Shown here: in pieces, positions 34,026 to 46,572 of the stretch
Layout of the letters: the number at the start of each line of letters is the position of its first letter
Numbering within the stretch: position 1 is the first letter of the stretch
Assembly (NCBI RefSeq): GCF_017313265.1
Contig: NZ_JAFLQZ010000001.1
Coordinates: forward strand, 558,001-622,000
Direction: 5' to 3'
From: Hymenobacter telluris
GTDB lineage: Bacteria; Bacteroidota; Bacteroidia; Cytophagales; Hymenobacteraceae
DNA length: 64,000 nucleotides
Program-made: the position numbers and the translations under genes
Notes under the pieces: model-generated
The model's database searches: none
The model's input: the letters and a program-made list of their open reading frames with translations, nothing else
Told to the model about the DNA's origin: nothing

Positions 34026-34104
34026 AGGTAGCGCGAAGCCTTTGCTTCGCGCCCACACCACTAACTACCATCAACCCGCGAGGCAAAGGCTTCGCGCTGC
34101 TGCC
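34026..34104. repeat. REP-like palindrome between the two permease genes
   Basis: AGCGCGAAGCCTTTGC (34030-34045) and its exact complement (34083-34098) flank a 37-bp spacer. The core GAAGCCTTTGCTTCGCG recurs at 40075-40166, so it is a dispersed family. It sits within the 107-bp gap of an operon. Confidence 0.8.
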
Positions 34105-34112
34105 TCAACCTT

Positions 34113-35306
34113 ATGATACGCCATCTGTTTACCCTGATCTGGAACCGCAAGCGGGCTAACTTTCTGCTGGTTGCCGAAATATTCTTTGCCTTCGTGGTGC
34201 TGTTCGTGCTGGGCAGCTTGCTGGTTGACAGCTACCGTAAATACACTGCCCCGCTGGGCTACAGCTACGAGTATGTGTGGCAGGTAGATATGGACCCCAA
34301 TGGCCAGCCCATCAGCCGGCAGGATGCCACGTTTGAGCGCCTGATTCAGCACCTCAAATCCGTGCCCGGCGTGCGTAGCGTGGCTTCCACCCGCTCCAAT
34401 ACGCCCTTCTCCTTCAGCGACAGTAGCACAGAATTTAAAGCCGGCAGCAAATCAACCGGCAGCGACATTTACAGCGCCGGCGACGACATGCAGGACGTGC
34501 TGAGCCTGGAGCTGGCGGAAGGCCGCTGGTTCAACCGGCACGACGAAGCGGCTGCGCGGCCCCCGCTGGTTATCTCGCAGGAGGCCCGCCAGGCCTTATT
34601 TGCCGATGGGCCAGCCGTGGGTAAAATCGTGCGGACCATGGACGACAAGGAATTCCAGATAGTCGGCGTGCTGGCGTCGTCTTACCGGGGCCGGGGCGAA
34701 TTTCAGGAGCTTGAACCCGCCATTTTTCAGCGCAGTGAAAGCCTGGTAGACCCCAAGGATTCCGCCAACTTCGACCGGCCCCGGCTGCTGATTCGGGTGC
34801 AGCCTACCGCCACCGCCGAGCTGGAACAGCGGATGACCAAGGAAATTGCAGCCGTGACGGGCGGCTGGAAAACCACCGTTACCACCCTGCCCGAGCAGCG
34901 CACCACCCGCATGAAATTTGCGCTGGCGCCTATGGGCGGCATGGCGCTGGTGTGCGGCTTCCTGATTTTCAACGTAGCCCTTGGGCTGTTCGGGGTGCTG
35001 TGGTACAACATCAGCCAGCGCCGCGCCGAAATTGGGTTGCGCCGGGCCATTGGCGCCACCGGCAGCCGCATCAGCGCGCAGTTTCTGGGCGAAGTAATGG
35101 TGGTTACCACGTTCGGGCTGGCCTTCGGGCTGCTGGTGGCGGCACAGTTCCCGCTGCTGGGCGTGATGGGCATCCGGCTGCCGGTATATCTGGCTAGCAT
35201 GGGCCTGGCCACCGTACTGATTTACGTGCTGACTGCCATTTGCGCCCTGTATCCCAGTCAGTTGGCCGCCAGCGTCCGGCCCGCCGTGGCCCTGCGGGAG
35301 GAGTAG
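34113..35306 (+). CDS. ABC transporter permease B (FtsX/MacB type)
   Basis: 397 residues. TM1 about 18-38 (FLLVAEIFFAFVVLFVLGSL), a periplasmic domain (about 40-270; SVPGVRSVASTRSNTPFS, VVGVL-like IVGVLASSYRGRGEFQELE), and three C-terminal helices with the loop ISQRRAEIGLRRAIGATGSR. The ending LAASVRPAVALREE is typical. It is the second half of a probable heterodimeric exporter with permease A and the ATPase at 31.3 kb. The gene after it is the sigma-54 activator, separated by a long palindromic repeat. Confidence 0.93.
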   Translation: MIRHLFTLIWNRKRANFLLVAEIFFAFVVLFVLGSLLVDSYRKYTAPLGYSYEYVWQVDMDPNGQPISRQDATFERLIQHLKSVPGVRSVASTRSNTPFSFSDSSTEFKAGSKSTGSDIYSAGDDMQDVLSLELAEGRWFNRHDEAAARPPLVISQEARQALFADGPAVGKIVRTMDDKEFQIVGVLASSYRGRGEFQELEPAIFQRSESLVDPKDSANFDRPRLLIRVQPTATAELEQRMTKEIAAVTGGWKTTVTTLPEQRTTRMKFALAPMGGMALVCGFLIFNVALGLFGVLWYNISQRRAEIGLRRAIGATGSRISAQFLGEVMVVTTFGLAFGLLVAAQFPLLGVMGIRLPVYLASMGLATVLIYVLTAICALYPSQLAASVRPAVALREE

Positions 35307-35316
35307 GTATACGGGG

Positions 35317-35458
35317 GACCTCACCCCCTAGCCCCTTTCCGAAAGAGAGGGGGGACTAGTTTTTAGATTTTAGAACTAGCTCATCGAACAACTTTAGAAG
35401 TTTGGCAGCTAGAACTAGTTCCCCCTCTCTTTTGGAGAGGGGGTTAGGGGGTGAGGTC
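35317..35458. repeat. large palindromic intergenic element (CCCCTCTCC family), copy 1
   Basis: GACCTCACCCCCTAGCCCC at the left end is matched by GGGGGTTAGGGGGTGAGGTC at the right. Inner arms are GAGAGGGGGGACTAGTTTTTA and its inverted counterpart. Related copies are at 36890, 38388 and 57113. It may fold into a long hairpin that acts as a terminator or mRNA-stability element. Confidence 0.8.
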
Positions 35459-35498
35459 TCCCGGCAGAACCCGCTTACCTTCGTTGTTTCTATTCCCT

Positions 35499-36881
35499 AT
35501 GATTCTCATTATTGACGACGATATAGCCGTGCGCACATCGCTGGGGCTGCTGCTGAAACAGGCCGGCTACCCCACCAAAAGCGTAGCCACGCCCGAAGAC
35601 GCCTTGCGCATTGTGCAGGAAACCCCGCCACGCCTGCTGCTGATGGACATGAACTATTCGCTGGACACGTCCGGGCAGGATGGGCTGCGCCTGCTGGGCC
35701 AGGTGAAGCAGATGGCCCCGCAAGTGCCCGTCATCCTGATTACCGGCTGGGGCTCCATCACGCTGGCGGTGGAAGGCATGAAAGCCGGCGCCGCGGAGTT
35801 CGTGACCAAGCCCTGGAACAACGACGCCCTGCTGCAAACGGTACGCACCATCCTCAGCTTGCAGGAGCCGGAACCCGAGGCGGAAGCTGGTACGCTCACC
35901 CGCCGCCAGCTCGATAAGCAGTACAACTTCCAGGGCATAGTGGGCCAGGATGCGCGCCTGCTGCACGTGCTGCGCAACGTGGGCCAAGTGGCTGCTACCG
36001 ATGCCTCGGTGCTGATTGAGGGCGAAAGCGGCACCGGCAAGGAGCTGATTGCCGAAGCCGTGCACCAGAACAGCCACCGCCGCCGCCAGCCCTTCGTGAA
36101 GGTGAACCTGGGGGGCGTGTCCACGTCGTTGTTCGAGAGTGAGATGTTCGGGCACCGCCGCGGCTCCTTCACCGACGCCAAAACCGACCGGGTCGGCCGC
36201 TTCGAGCTGGCCAACGGCGGCACCATCTTCCTCGACGAAATTGGGGAGCTGGACCTCGGCAGCCAGGTGAAACTACTCCGCGTGCTGCAAGACCGTACCT
36301 ACGAGGTGCTCGGCGACAGTAAGCCGCGCCGCCTCGACATCCGGGTGATTTGCGCCACCAACCGCAACCTGGCCGAGATGGTGCAGCAGGGCCGCTTCCG
36401 GGAGGATTTGTTTTACCGCATCAACCTGATTACCGTGCGCCTGCCCGCCCTGCGCGAGCGGCCCCAGGATATTCCGCTGCTGGTGCAGCACTTCGTGGAT
36501 GGCCTGCGCACCACCTACAACCGCCCCGCTTTGAAAGTGGGTACCCGCGCCCAACATTGGCTACAGGAGCAATTGCTGCCGGGCAACATCCGGGAGCTGA
36601 AAAACCTGGTGGAGCGGGCCGTGCTGGTATCGGGCAAAGACGAGCTAGGCCCCGAGGACTTCCAGGCCCAGTCCCAGCGCCTACCCCCGCGCCCCGCCGA
36701 AACCGGCGAACTGCCCGAGCCCGGCACCATGACCCTCGACGAGCTGGAAGCCCAAATGATCCGGCGCACCTTGGAGCACTACAACGGCAACATTAGCCGC
36801 GTGGCTAAAGCTCTGGGCCTCAGCCGCGGCGCCCTCTACCGCCGCCTGGAGAAATACGCCATTCCGTTTGATGCCGAGTAG
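35499..36881 (+). CDS. NtrC-family sigma-54-dependent response regulator
   Basis: 460 residues from the ATG at 35499 (an earlier in-frame start falls in the repeat). The receiver domain MILIIDDDIAVR has its phosphoacceptor Asp50 and KPW switch Lys. The AAA+ domain shows Walker A GESGTGKE (175-182), the sigma-54-contact loop reading GSFTDA (222-227, usually GAFTGA, the Thr kept), Walker B GTIFLDEIGE (241-250) and Arg fingers around RFREDLFYRIN. The Fis-type helix-turn-helix is near 430-456 (NGNISRVAKALGLSRGALYR). It is a transcription activator that remodels sigma-54 polymerase after phosphorylation by the kinase at 37.1 kb. The likely targets are the two TGTCC-N6-GGACA sites upstream of the exporter units. 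Confidence 0.96.
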   Translation: MILIIDDDIAVRTSLGLLLKQAGYPTKSVATPEDALRIVQETPPRLLLMDMNYSLDTSGQDGLRLLGQVKQMAPQVPVILITGWGSITLAVEGMKAGAAEFVTKPWNNDALLQTVRTILSLQEPEPEAEAGTLTRRQLDKQYNFQGIVGQDARLLHVLRNVGQVAATDASVLIEGESGTGKELIAEAVHQNSHRRRQPFVKVNLGGVSTSLFESEMFGHRRGSFTDAKTDRVGRFELANGGTIFLDEIGELDLGSQVKLLRVLQDRTYEVLGDSKPRRLDIRVICATNRNLAEMVQQGRFREDLFYRINLITVRLPALRERPQDIPLLVQHFVDGLRTTYNRPALKVGTRAQHWLQEQLLPGNIRELKNLVERAVLVSGKDELGPEDFQAQSQRLPPRPAETGELPEPGTMTLDELEAQMIRRTLEHYNGNISRVAKALGLSRGALYRRLEKYAIPFDAE

Positions 36882-36889
36882 AAGAGGGG

Positions 36890-37052
36890 CTAGAAGCTAA
36901 AAAATTAACTCCCCTCTTTTCAAGGAGGGGCTAGGGGTGGTAAAACCGTCAGAACGATAACTAGCTTTAGTTCTCTAGTTCTAGTAAACCACCCCGGCCT
37001 GCGGCCACCCCTCCTTGAAAAAAGGAGGGGAGCTTTTAGTTTCTAGTTTTAG
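36890..37052. repeat. large palindromic intergenic element, copy 2
   Basis: It starts near GGGGCTAGAAGCTAAAAAAT and ends in CTTTTAGTTTCTAGTTTTAGC. The outer and inner arms are complementary (GGAGGGGCTAGGGGTGG against CCACCCCTCCTTG). The interior GTGGTAAAAC(C/T)G(T/G)CAGAACGAT is shared with copy 3. It lies between the activator and its kinase. Confidence 0.75.
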
Positions 37053-37081
37053 CTTAGACGCTAATTCACTACCTCTTCTGC

Positions 37082-38380
37082 ATGTCCCTGCGCGTCAAGT
37101 TTATTCTGTTTGTGGTCATCATCCACGCCGTGCTAATAGTGCTGGCGGCGCAGGTGGTGCGCACCAACGCGCCGTTGTTTGTAGGGCTGGAAGGGCTGTT
37201 GCTGGTGAGTGTTGTTCTTACGGTGCAGCTCTACAAGGGCTTCGTACGGCCGTTTCACCTCATTGCGGCGGGCACTGAGGCCATTCGGGCCAAGGACTTC
37301 TCTATGAAGTTTGTGCCGGTGGGGCAGCGCGAAATGGACCAGCTGATTGACGTGTACAACCACATGATTGACGAGCTACGCAAGGAGCGAGTTACACAGC
37401 ACGAGAAAAGCTACCTGCTGGAAAGCCTGATTCAGGCGTCGCCGGCCGGGGTGCTGCTGCTTTCGTTTGAGGGCCATATTGAAGGTGTGAACCCCGCCGC
37501 CGAACGGATGCTGGGGCTGACTTCGGGGCAACTATTGGGCACCAAACCCCTGGATTTGCCCGGCGACTGGGGCCTGACGCTTAGCAACCTTTCCAAGCAG
37601 GAGCCGCAGGTGGTGCGCCTCTCCGGCATCCAAACGTATCGGGCGCATTGCTCACACTTCGTAGACCGGGGCTTCACGCGCCATTTTATTGTGCTGGAAG
37701 AATTGACGCAGGACCTCATTCGGCAGGAAAAGCAGGCCTACGAGAAGCTGATCCGCATGATGTCGCACGAAATCAACAACTCCATCGGTGCCATCAACTC
37801 CATCCTGCAAAGCTTCCACTACTACGCCCCCCAACTCACCCCCGACGACCAGCCCGACTTCACCGAAGCTCTCGACGTATCCATCGGCCGCAACACTCAT
37901 TTGGCCAACTTCATTGCCAACTTCGCCAATCTGGTGCGCCTGCCAGCCCCCGCGCGCCAGCCCACCGACGTGCACGAACTGCTGCGCACCACCGAGCGGC
38001 TATTACACGTGCAGGCCACCCGCCGCCAGATTCAGTGGCATCAGGAACTTGCGCCCGGTACTTTGCTGATAGATCTGGACGCGCAACAACTGGAACAAGC
38101 CCTGCTCAACATCTGCAAAAACGCCCTCGAAGCCATTGGCGAAAACGGCAACATCTGGGTGCGCACCAGCCAGAATCCGCCGCAGCTCGTTATTGAAAAC
38201 GACGGCCCGGCCATTGCCCCCGACGTGCAGCGCCGCCTGTTCACGCCTTTCTTCAGCACCAAGCGCGACGGCCAAGGCATCGGCCTCACCCTCATCCGCG
38301 ACATTCTGCTGCAACACCATTTCACGTTCAGCCTAGCCACCCAGGAAAACGGCCGCACCGCGTTTACTATCCGGTTTTAG
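37082..38380 (+). CDS. NtrB-like sensor histidine kinase paired with the sigma-54 activator
   Basis: 432 residues. Two membrane helices (about 5-24 and 31-50) with a very short periplasmic loop suggest sensing within or near the membrane rather than by a large external domain. A HAMP-like linker (about 52-105), a PAS domain (about 112-205, SPAGVLLLSFEGHIEGVNPAA) and the phosphoacceptor segment RMMSHEINNSIG (His229) follow. The ATPase domain has NICKNALEAIGENGN, IENDGPAIAP and GIGLTLIRDIL. The H-box form SHEINN is that of NtrB/NtrY-type kinases that work with NtrC-type regulators. It phosphorylates the activator encoded immediately upstream and so controls the exporter. The stimulus is unknown. 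Confidence 0.94.
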   Translation: MSLRVKFILFVVIIHAVLIVLAAQVVRTNAPLFVGLEGLLLVSVVLTVQLYKGFVRPFHLIAAGTEAIRAKDFSMKFVPVGQREMDQLIDVYNHMIDELRKERVTQHEKSYLLESLIQASPAGVLLLSFEGHIEGVNPAAERMLGLTSGQLLGTKPLDLPGDWGLTLSNLSKQEPQVVRLSGIQTYRAHCSHFVDRGFTRHFIVLEELTQDLIRQEKQAYEKLIRMMSHEINNSIGAINSILQSFHYYAPQLTPDDQPDFTEALDVSIGRNTHLANFIANFANLVRLPAPARQPTDVHELLRTTERLLHVQATRRQIQWHQELAPGTLLIDLDAQQLEQALLNICKNALEAIGENGNIWVRTSQNPPQLVIENDGPAIAPDVQRRLFTPFFSTKRDGQGIGLTLIRDILLQHHFTFSLATQENGRTAFTIRF

Positions 38381-38387
38381 TTAGAAA

Positions 38388-38531
38388 GCTAAAAAAAGCT
38401 AAAAACTAGTTCCCCTCCTTTTTTAAAGAGGGGCTAGGGGTGGTAAAACTGGCAGAACGATAACTAGCTCTAGTTAACCACCCCTAACCCCTCCTTAAAA
38501 AGGAGGGGAACTAGTTTTTAGCTTTTTTAGC
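38388..38531. repeat. large palindromic intergenic element, copy 3
   Basis: GCTAAAAAAAGCTAAAAACT at the left is complementary to AGTTTTTAGCTTTTTTAGC at the right, with inner arms AGTTCCCCTCC/GGAGGGGAACT. The central GGTAAAACTGGCAGAACGAT matches copy 2 almost exactly. It lies between convergent genes and would form a strong double-sided terminator-like hairpin. Confidence 0.8.
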
Positions 38532-38539
38532 AGTACCTA

Positions 38540-39988
38540 CTACTTCTTCACCGGTGGCTTGCGGACCGGGGCGGGTTTGCTGGCGGGGGCAGCGGCGCCT
38601 TCCGCTACTACTTGGCCGTTGCGGAAGGTCTTTTTCTCCTTTACGGTCTTGCCATCGGCCTCGAAGTAGGTCCACACGCCCGACTCCTTGCCGTTACGGA
38701 AGAATCCGGTGACTTCGGGCGTGCCGTCTTCGTGAAGCTGCCGGAAGGTGCCGGTTTTCAGGCCTTTGACGTAGGTGGTTTCCGCTTTTAGCTTGCCTGA
38801 GGGGTAGAAGTCCTGGCCGAGGCCGGTGGGTTTGCCGTTCTCGTAGAGCACCTTGCTGAGTACCGTGCCGGTGGGGGAGTAGGTCAGTTTCTCGCCGGCC
38901 AGGCGGCCATTTACGTAGGTTTCCTGGCTGGCGGGCTGCTTGCTGCCCGCGTGAAACTTGCGCCACACGCCCGTCGGCTGGTTGTTCTTGAACTGCTGTT
39001 CTTCGCGCACTAGGCCGTCCTCGAAGTAGCTGGTCACTTTCCGGTCGCGGGCCTGGTTGGCGTACTCGGTTTTCTGCTCTGGCTTCCCTGATTCGTAGAA
39101 ATCCTCCTGGGTGCCCGTTAGTACGCCCTGGCGGTAGTTCATCTTGCTTTTCAGGGCGCCGCTTTCGTAGTAGGCTTTGGCGGGGCCTTCAAGGTTGGAG
39201 CTGCCGCCGGTGAGGTTGCGGGCCTGCTTGGTAAGGTCGTCGCCGAGCGGGTTTTTCACGGCGCGGCCCGTGAAATTGGCCGCCACGTAGGTGCCTTCGG
39301 TGCGCAGCTTGCCGGAGCGGTAGTAGCTGCGGTAGCTGCCTTTGCCGGTTTTGTCGGCCAGTACCTCGGTTTCCACCTGGCCGTTGTCGTAGTAGGTTTT
39401 GTAGGGGCCGGCCAGCAGGCCCTTGGCAAAGGTGGCCTCACTTTGCACCTGGCCGTTTTCGTAGAAGGTCTTCACCGGACCGTTGGCTTGGCCATTCAGG
39501 TAGGTGATTTCCGCCTTGGTTTTGCCCGATGGGTACACTTCCCGCACGGCGCCTACGGGTTGGCCGTTGGTAAGCGTCGTTTCCAGCTTCACCTTGCCAT
39601 CGGGGTGGAAATAACGCAGGGTGCCGGTGGGCTGGTCGTTTTCGTAGGTGCCTTCTTGGGCGGGTTTGCCGGTGTCGTAGTAGGTTTTGAACGGGCCCTG
39701 GCGCACGCCCTGGTTGTAGGTCACTTCCAGCCGCCGCCCGCCGTTGGGGTGGAACTCCACGTACAGCGAGTCGCGCTTACCGGCCGCGTAGCGGGTTTGA
39801 GCTTCCAGCTTGCCGGAGTAGTAAAACCGCTTGTACGGGCCTTCCATCACGGTATCACCCGCTACCACCGCCGAATATATTTCGCGCTTGTGCGTGTTGG
39901 TGGAGTCGAAGTAGGTGGTGAAGCGCCGCAGCTTTTGGGCATGCGTAGCGGTGGAAAGCAGGAGCAGGGCAAGCGTAATTCGTTTCAT
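38540..39988 (-). CDS. secreted MORN-type repeat protein (YwqK-like)
   Basis: About 482 residues from the ATG at 39988; a longer frame exists but would begin inside a palindromic repeat. The start MKRITLALLLLSTATHAQ is a signal peptide. The mature protein is a chain of about 20 tandem 22-24-residue units of the pattern G-x-x-x-x-Y-x-x-G-x-x-x-x-x-x-x-Y-x-x-G-x-x (for example KTYYDNGQVETEVLADKTG, RYFHPDGKVKLETTLTNGQ, DFYPSGKLKAETTYVKGLK). The MORN_2 repeats form an extended beta-solenoid. The C-terminus is Ala/Pro/Lys-rich (PASKPAPVRKPPVKK). Family members are annotated both as cell-surface scaffolds and as antitoxin-like proteins; no toxin partner is adjacent. Function unknown; scaffold role is inference. 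Confidence 0.85.
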   Translation of the reverse strand: MKRITLALLLLSTATHAQKLRRFTTYFDSTNTHKREIYSAVVAGDTVMEGPYKRFYYSGKLEAQTRYAAGKRDSLYVEFHPNGGRRLEVTYNQGVRQGPFKTYYDTGKPAQEGTYENDQPTGTLRYFHPDGKVKLETTLTNGQPVGAVREVYPSGKTKAEITYLNGQANGPVKTFYENGQVQSEATFAKGLLAGPYKTYYDNGQVETEVLADKTGKGSYRSYYRSGKLRTEGTYVAANFTGRAVKNPLGDDLTKQARNLTGGSSNLEGPAKAYYESGALKSKMNYRQGVLTGTQEDFYESGKPEQKTEYANQARDRKVTSYFEDGLVREEQQFKNNQPTGVWRKFHAGSKQPASQETYVNGRLAGEKLTYSPTGTVLSKVLYENGKPTGLGQDFYPSGKLKAETTYVKGLKTGTFRQLHEDGTPEVTGFFRNGKESGVWTYFEADGKTVKEKKTFRNGQVVAEGAAAPASKPAPVRKPPVKK

Positions 39989-40074
39989 GACGGCAAGAAC
40001 GCAGGAAACCGCCGGATAGTGCAAGCAGCCTATGTCATCTATGATAGAACCGTCTTCGGATTGATACGCTCGCT

Positions 40075-40166
40075 GTAGCGTGAAGCCTTTGCTTCGCGTC
40101 TCGTTGCTGATGGCCGCAGCATGCGCCAGTCGTTCAACCATACGCGAAGCAAAGGCTTCGCTCTAC
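40075..40166. repeat. REP-like palindrome between the MORN protein and gltD
   Basis: GTAGCGTGAAGCCTTTGCTT (40075-40094) and, at the right end (to 40166), its near-complement AAGCAAAGGCTTCGCTCTAC. It shares the GAAGCCTTTGCTTCGCG core with the copy at 34030. Confidence 0.8.
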
Positions 40167-40186
40167 AACTGCGTGTCACCCCACAC

Positions 40187-41656
40187 TTACACAAACATCT
40201 TTTCGGCGTCTTTACTAGGAAGAGCGGTTTTGCCCGACAGCAGCAGGTCCACTTTGCGGGCGGCTTCCCGGCCTTCCGAAATGGCCCACACCACCAACGA
40301 CTGCCCGCGGCGCATGTCGCCGGCCACGAAAACGTTGGGCACCGTGGTTTGATAGGCGTGGTCGGTGGCGCGCACGTTGCCGCGCTCATCCAGCGCTACG
40401 CCCAGCTGCTTGAGCAGGCCTTCGTACTGAGGCGAGGTGAAGCCCAACGCCAGCATCACCCGCTGGCACGGAATTTCGCGGGCAGAATCCGGCACCTCCT
40501 CGAACTTGATGCGGCGACCCAGCACGTCGGTTTCCCAGGTTACGTCGGTTACGAGCAGGGCGCGCAACTGGCCGTTCTCATCGGCCAGAAACTCCTTGGT
40601 ATTAATGCCCCAGTAGCGGTGGCAGCCTTCTTCGTGCGAGGTGCTGGTCCGGAACACGGTGGGGTAGTGGGGCCAGGGGGCGTAGGCGGGCCGCTCGGCC
40701 GAAGGCTGATGCATGAGGGCAAACTGCGTAACGGACCGAGCCTGCTGGCGGTTGGCCGTGCCCACGCAGTCGGAACCGGTGTCGCCGCCCCCGATTACTA
40801 CCACGTCTTCGCCGGCCACCCAAATGGCATCATCCGGAATGGGCAGCTCGCTCACCCGGCGGTTGTGCTGGGTGAGGTAATCCATGGCGAAATGGATGCC
40901 TGGCAGGTCCCGGCCCGGAATGGGCAGGTCGCGCGGTACGGTGGCGCCGCCGGCCAGTACCACCGCATCAAACGAAGCGGTTAGCTCCTGGGCCGGAATG
41001 TCTTTGCCCACTTCCACGTTGCAGCGGAACACAATCCCGTCTTCTTCCAGCAGCTTGAGGCGCCGGTCGATTACCCACTTATCGAGCTTGAAATCAGGAA
41101 TGCCGTAGCGAAGCAGGCCGCCGGGCCGGTCGTCGCGCTCAAACACCGTAACGGCGTGCCCGGCCTTGGCCAGCTGGGCTGCCGCCGCCAGCCCCGCCGG
41201 CCCCGAGCCCACCACTGCCACCGTTTTACCCGATTTTAACAGCGGAGCCGCGGGCTGTACGTAGCCCTTGCTGAAGGCAATTTCAATGATGTGCTTCTCG
41301 ATTTCCTCGATGGCCACCGGCGAGCTATGGATGCTGAGCACGCACGCCGACTCGCAGGGGGCGGGGCAAATCCGGCCGGTAAACTCCGGGAAATTGTTGG
41401 TTGAACTCAGGATATGATAGGCTTCCTCCCACTGCTGCGCATACACCGCGTCGTTGAACTCGGGGATGATGTTGCCCAGCGGGCAGCCCGAATGACAGAA
41501 CGGGATGCCGCAGTCCATACACCGGGCGGCCTGTTTTTGCAGCTGCTCCTCGCCGTACATCTGCACAAACTCGTGGTTGTGGGTTACGCGCTCCTGCGGA
41601 TCCGCCTTGGCCGGCAGCTCCCGCTCGAATTGTTTGAATCCAGTTATGTGGGCCAT
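40187..41656 (-). CDS. gltD: glutamate synthase (NADPH) small subunit
   Basis: 489 residues. The N-terminal cluster-binding region has C-x2-C-x4-C-x3-C motifs in ARCMDCGIPFCHSGCPLGN (about 40-58) and CPAPCESACVL. Two Rossmann motifs follow: GSGPAGLAAAAQLAKAGH (FAD, near 150) and VVIGGGDTGSDCVGTANR (NADPH, near 285), and the FAD-binding end VFVAGDMRRGQSLVVWAISEGR. It passes electrons from NADPH to the large subunit, which makes glutamate from glutamine and 2-oxoglutarate in the cytoplasm. It is transcribed after gltB, but a 100-bp palindromic element lies in the 134-bp gap, which could lower or separate gltD expression. Confidence 0.97.
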   Translation of the reverse strand: MAHITGFKQFERELPAKADPQERVTHNHEFVQMYGEEQLQKQAARCMDCGIPFCHSGCPLGNIIPEFNDAVYAQQWEEAYHILSSTNNFPEFTGRICPAPCESACVLSIHSSPVAIEEIEKHIIEIAFSKGYVQPAAPLLKSGKTVAVVGSGPAGLAAAAQLAKAGHAVTVFERDDRPGGLLRYGIPDFKLDKWVIDRRLKLLEEDGIVFRCNVEVGKDIPAQELTASFDAVVLAGGATVPRDLPIPGRDLPGIHFAMDYLTQHNRRVSELPIPDDAIWVAGEDVVVIGGGDTGSDCVGTANRQQARSVTQFALMHQPSAERPAYAPWPHYPTVFRTSTSHEEGCHRYWGINTKEFLADENGQLRALLVTDVTWETDVLGRRIKFEEVPDSAREIPCQRVMLALGFTSPQYEGLLKQLGVALDERGNVRATDHAYQTTVPNVFVAGDMRRGQSLVVWAISEGREAARKVDLLLSGKTALPSKDAEKMFV

Positions 41657-41675
41657 GACTTGAAAGTGCTATTAC

Positions 41676-41775
41676 TGTAGAGACGCGATACTTCGCGTCT
41701 CCGCGTTGCTGATGTTGTTATGACTGCGCGGTATTGGTCGCCCCGCCGCGAGACGCGAAGTGTCGCGTCTCTACA
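41676..41775. repeat. palindromic element (GTAGAGACGCG family) inside gltB-gltD
   Basis: TGTAGAGACGCGATACTTCG (left arm start, 41676) and CGAAGTGTCGCGTCTCTACA (right arm, ends 41775) are near-perfect inverted repeats around a 48-bp spacer. It differs in sequence from the other repeat families here and fills most of the space between the two glutamate synthase genes. Confidence 0.85.
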
Positions 41776-41790
41776 TAGTTGGCGGCATCG

Positions 41791-46317
<4,527 letters not shown>

Positions 46318-46429
46318 AGCGAAGAGAGTGAGAACCAACGGCGCGTAGCACGATGGTCAGTAGAGAGGCCAAGCCAACGGTATAGGCAGTGGCAATACCA
46401 ATTGGGCAGAGGTTGTAATATCAAATAAA

Positions 46430-46459
46430 AAGCTCCGGCCCAAAAAAGGACCGGAGCTT
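46430..46459 (-). terminator. terminator of the acetyl-CoA acetyltransferase gene
   Basis: AAGCTCCGG (46430-46438) pairs with CCGGAGCTT (46451-46459) around an A-rich loop. On the minus strand it is followed by TTTTATTTGA. It lies 114 bp after the thiolase stop and before gltB. Confidence 0.8.
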
Positions 46460-46572
46460 CACTCGTTATTTCTAACTTCTGCTGCTGAAAGGAGAAAAGC
46501 GCGCCTACGTGCTTTAAAACGGCTTTTCGTCTTCTGAAAAAGCTGCGCTCAAAATTATTTCTAAAAACTGTC

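Noticed and set aside
35317..38531. CRISPR array
   Set aside because: Repeats are long inverted elements with gene-sized gaps, not short regular direct repeats with spacers.
40461..40490. TGGCACGGAATTTCGC as a further sigma-54 promoter
   Set aside because: Lies within the gltD coding sequence, lacks a proper -12 element and has no upstream palindrome.
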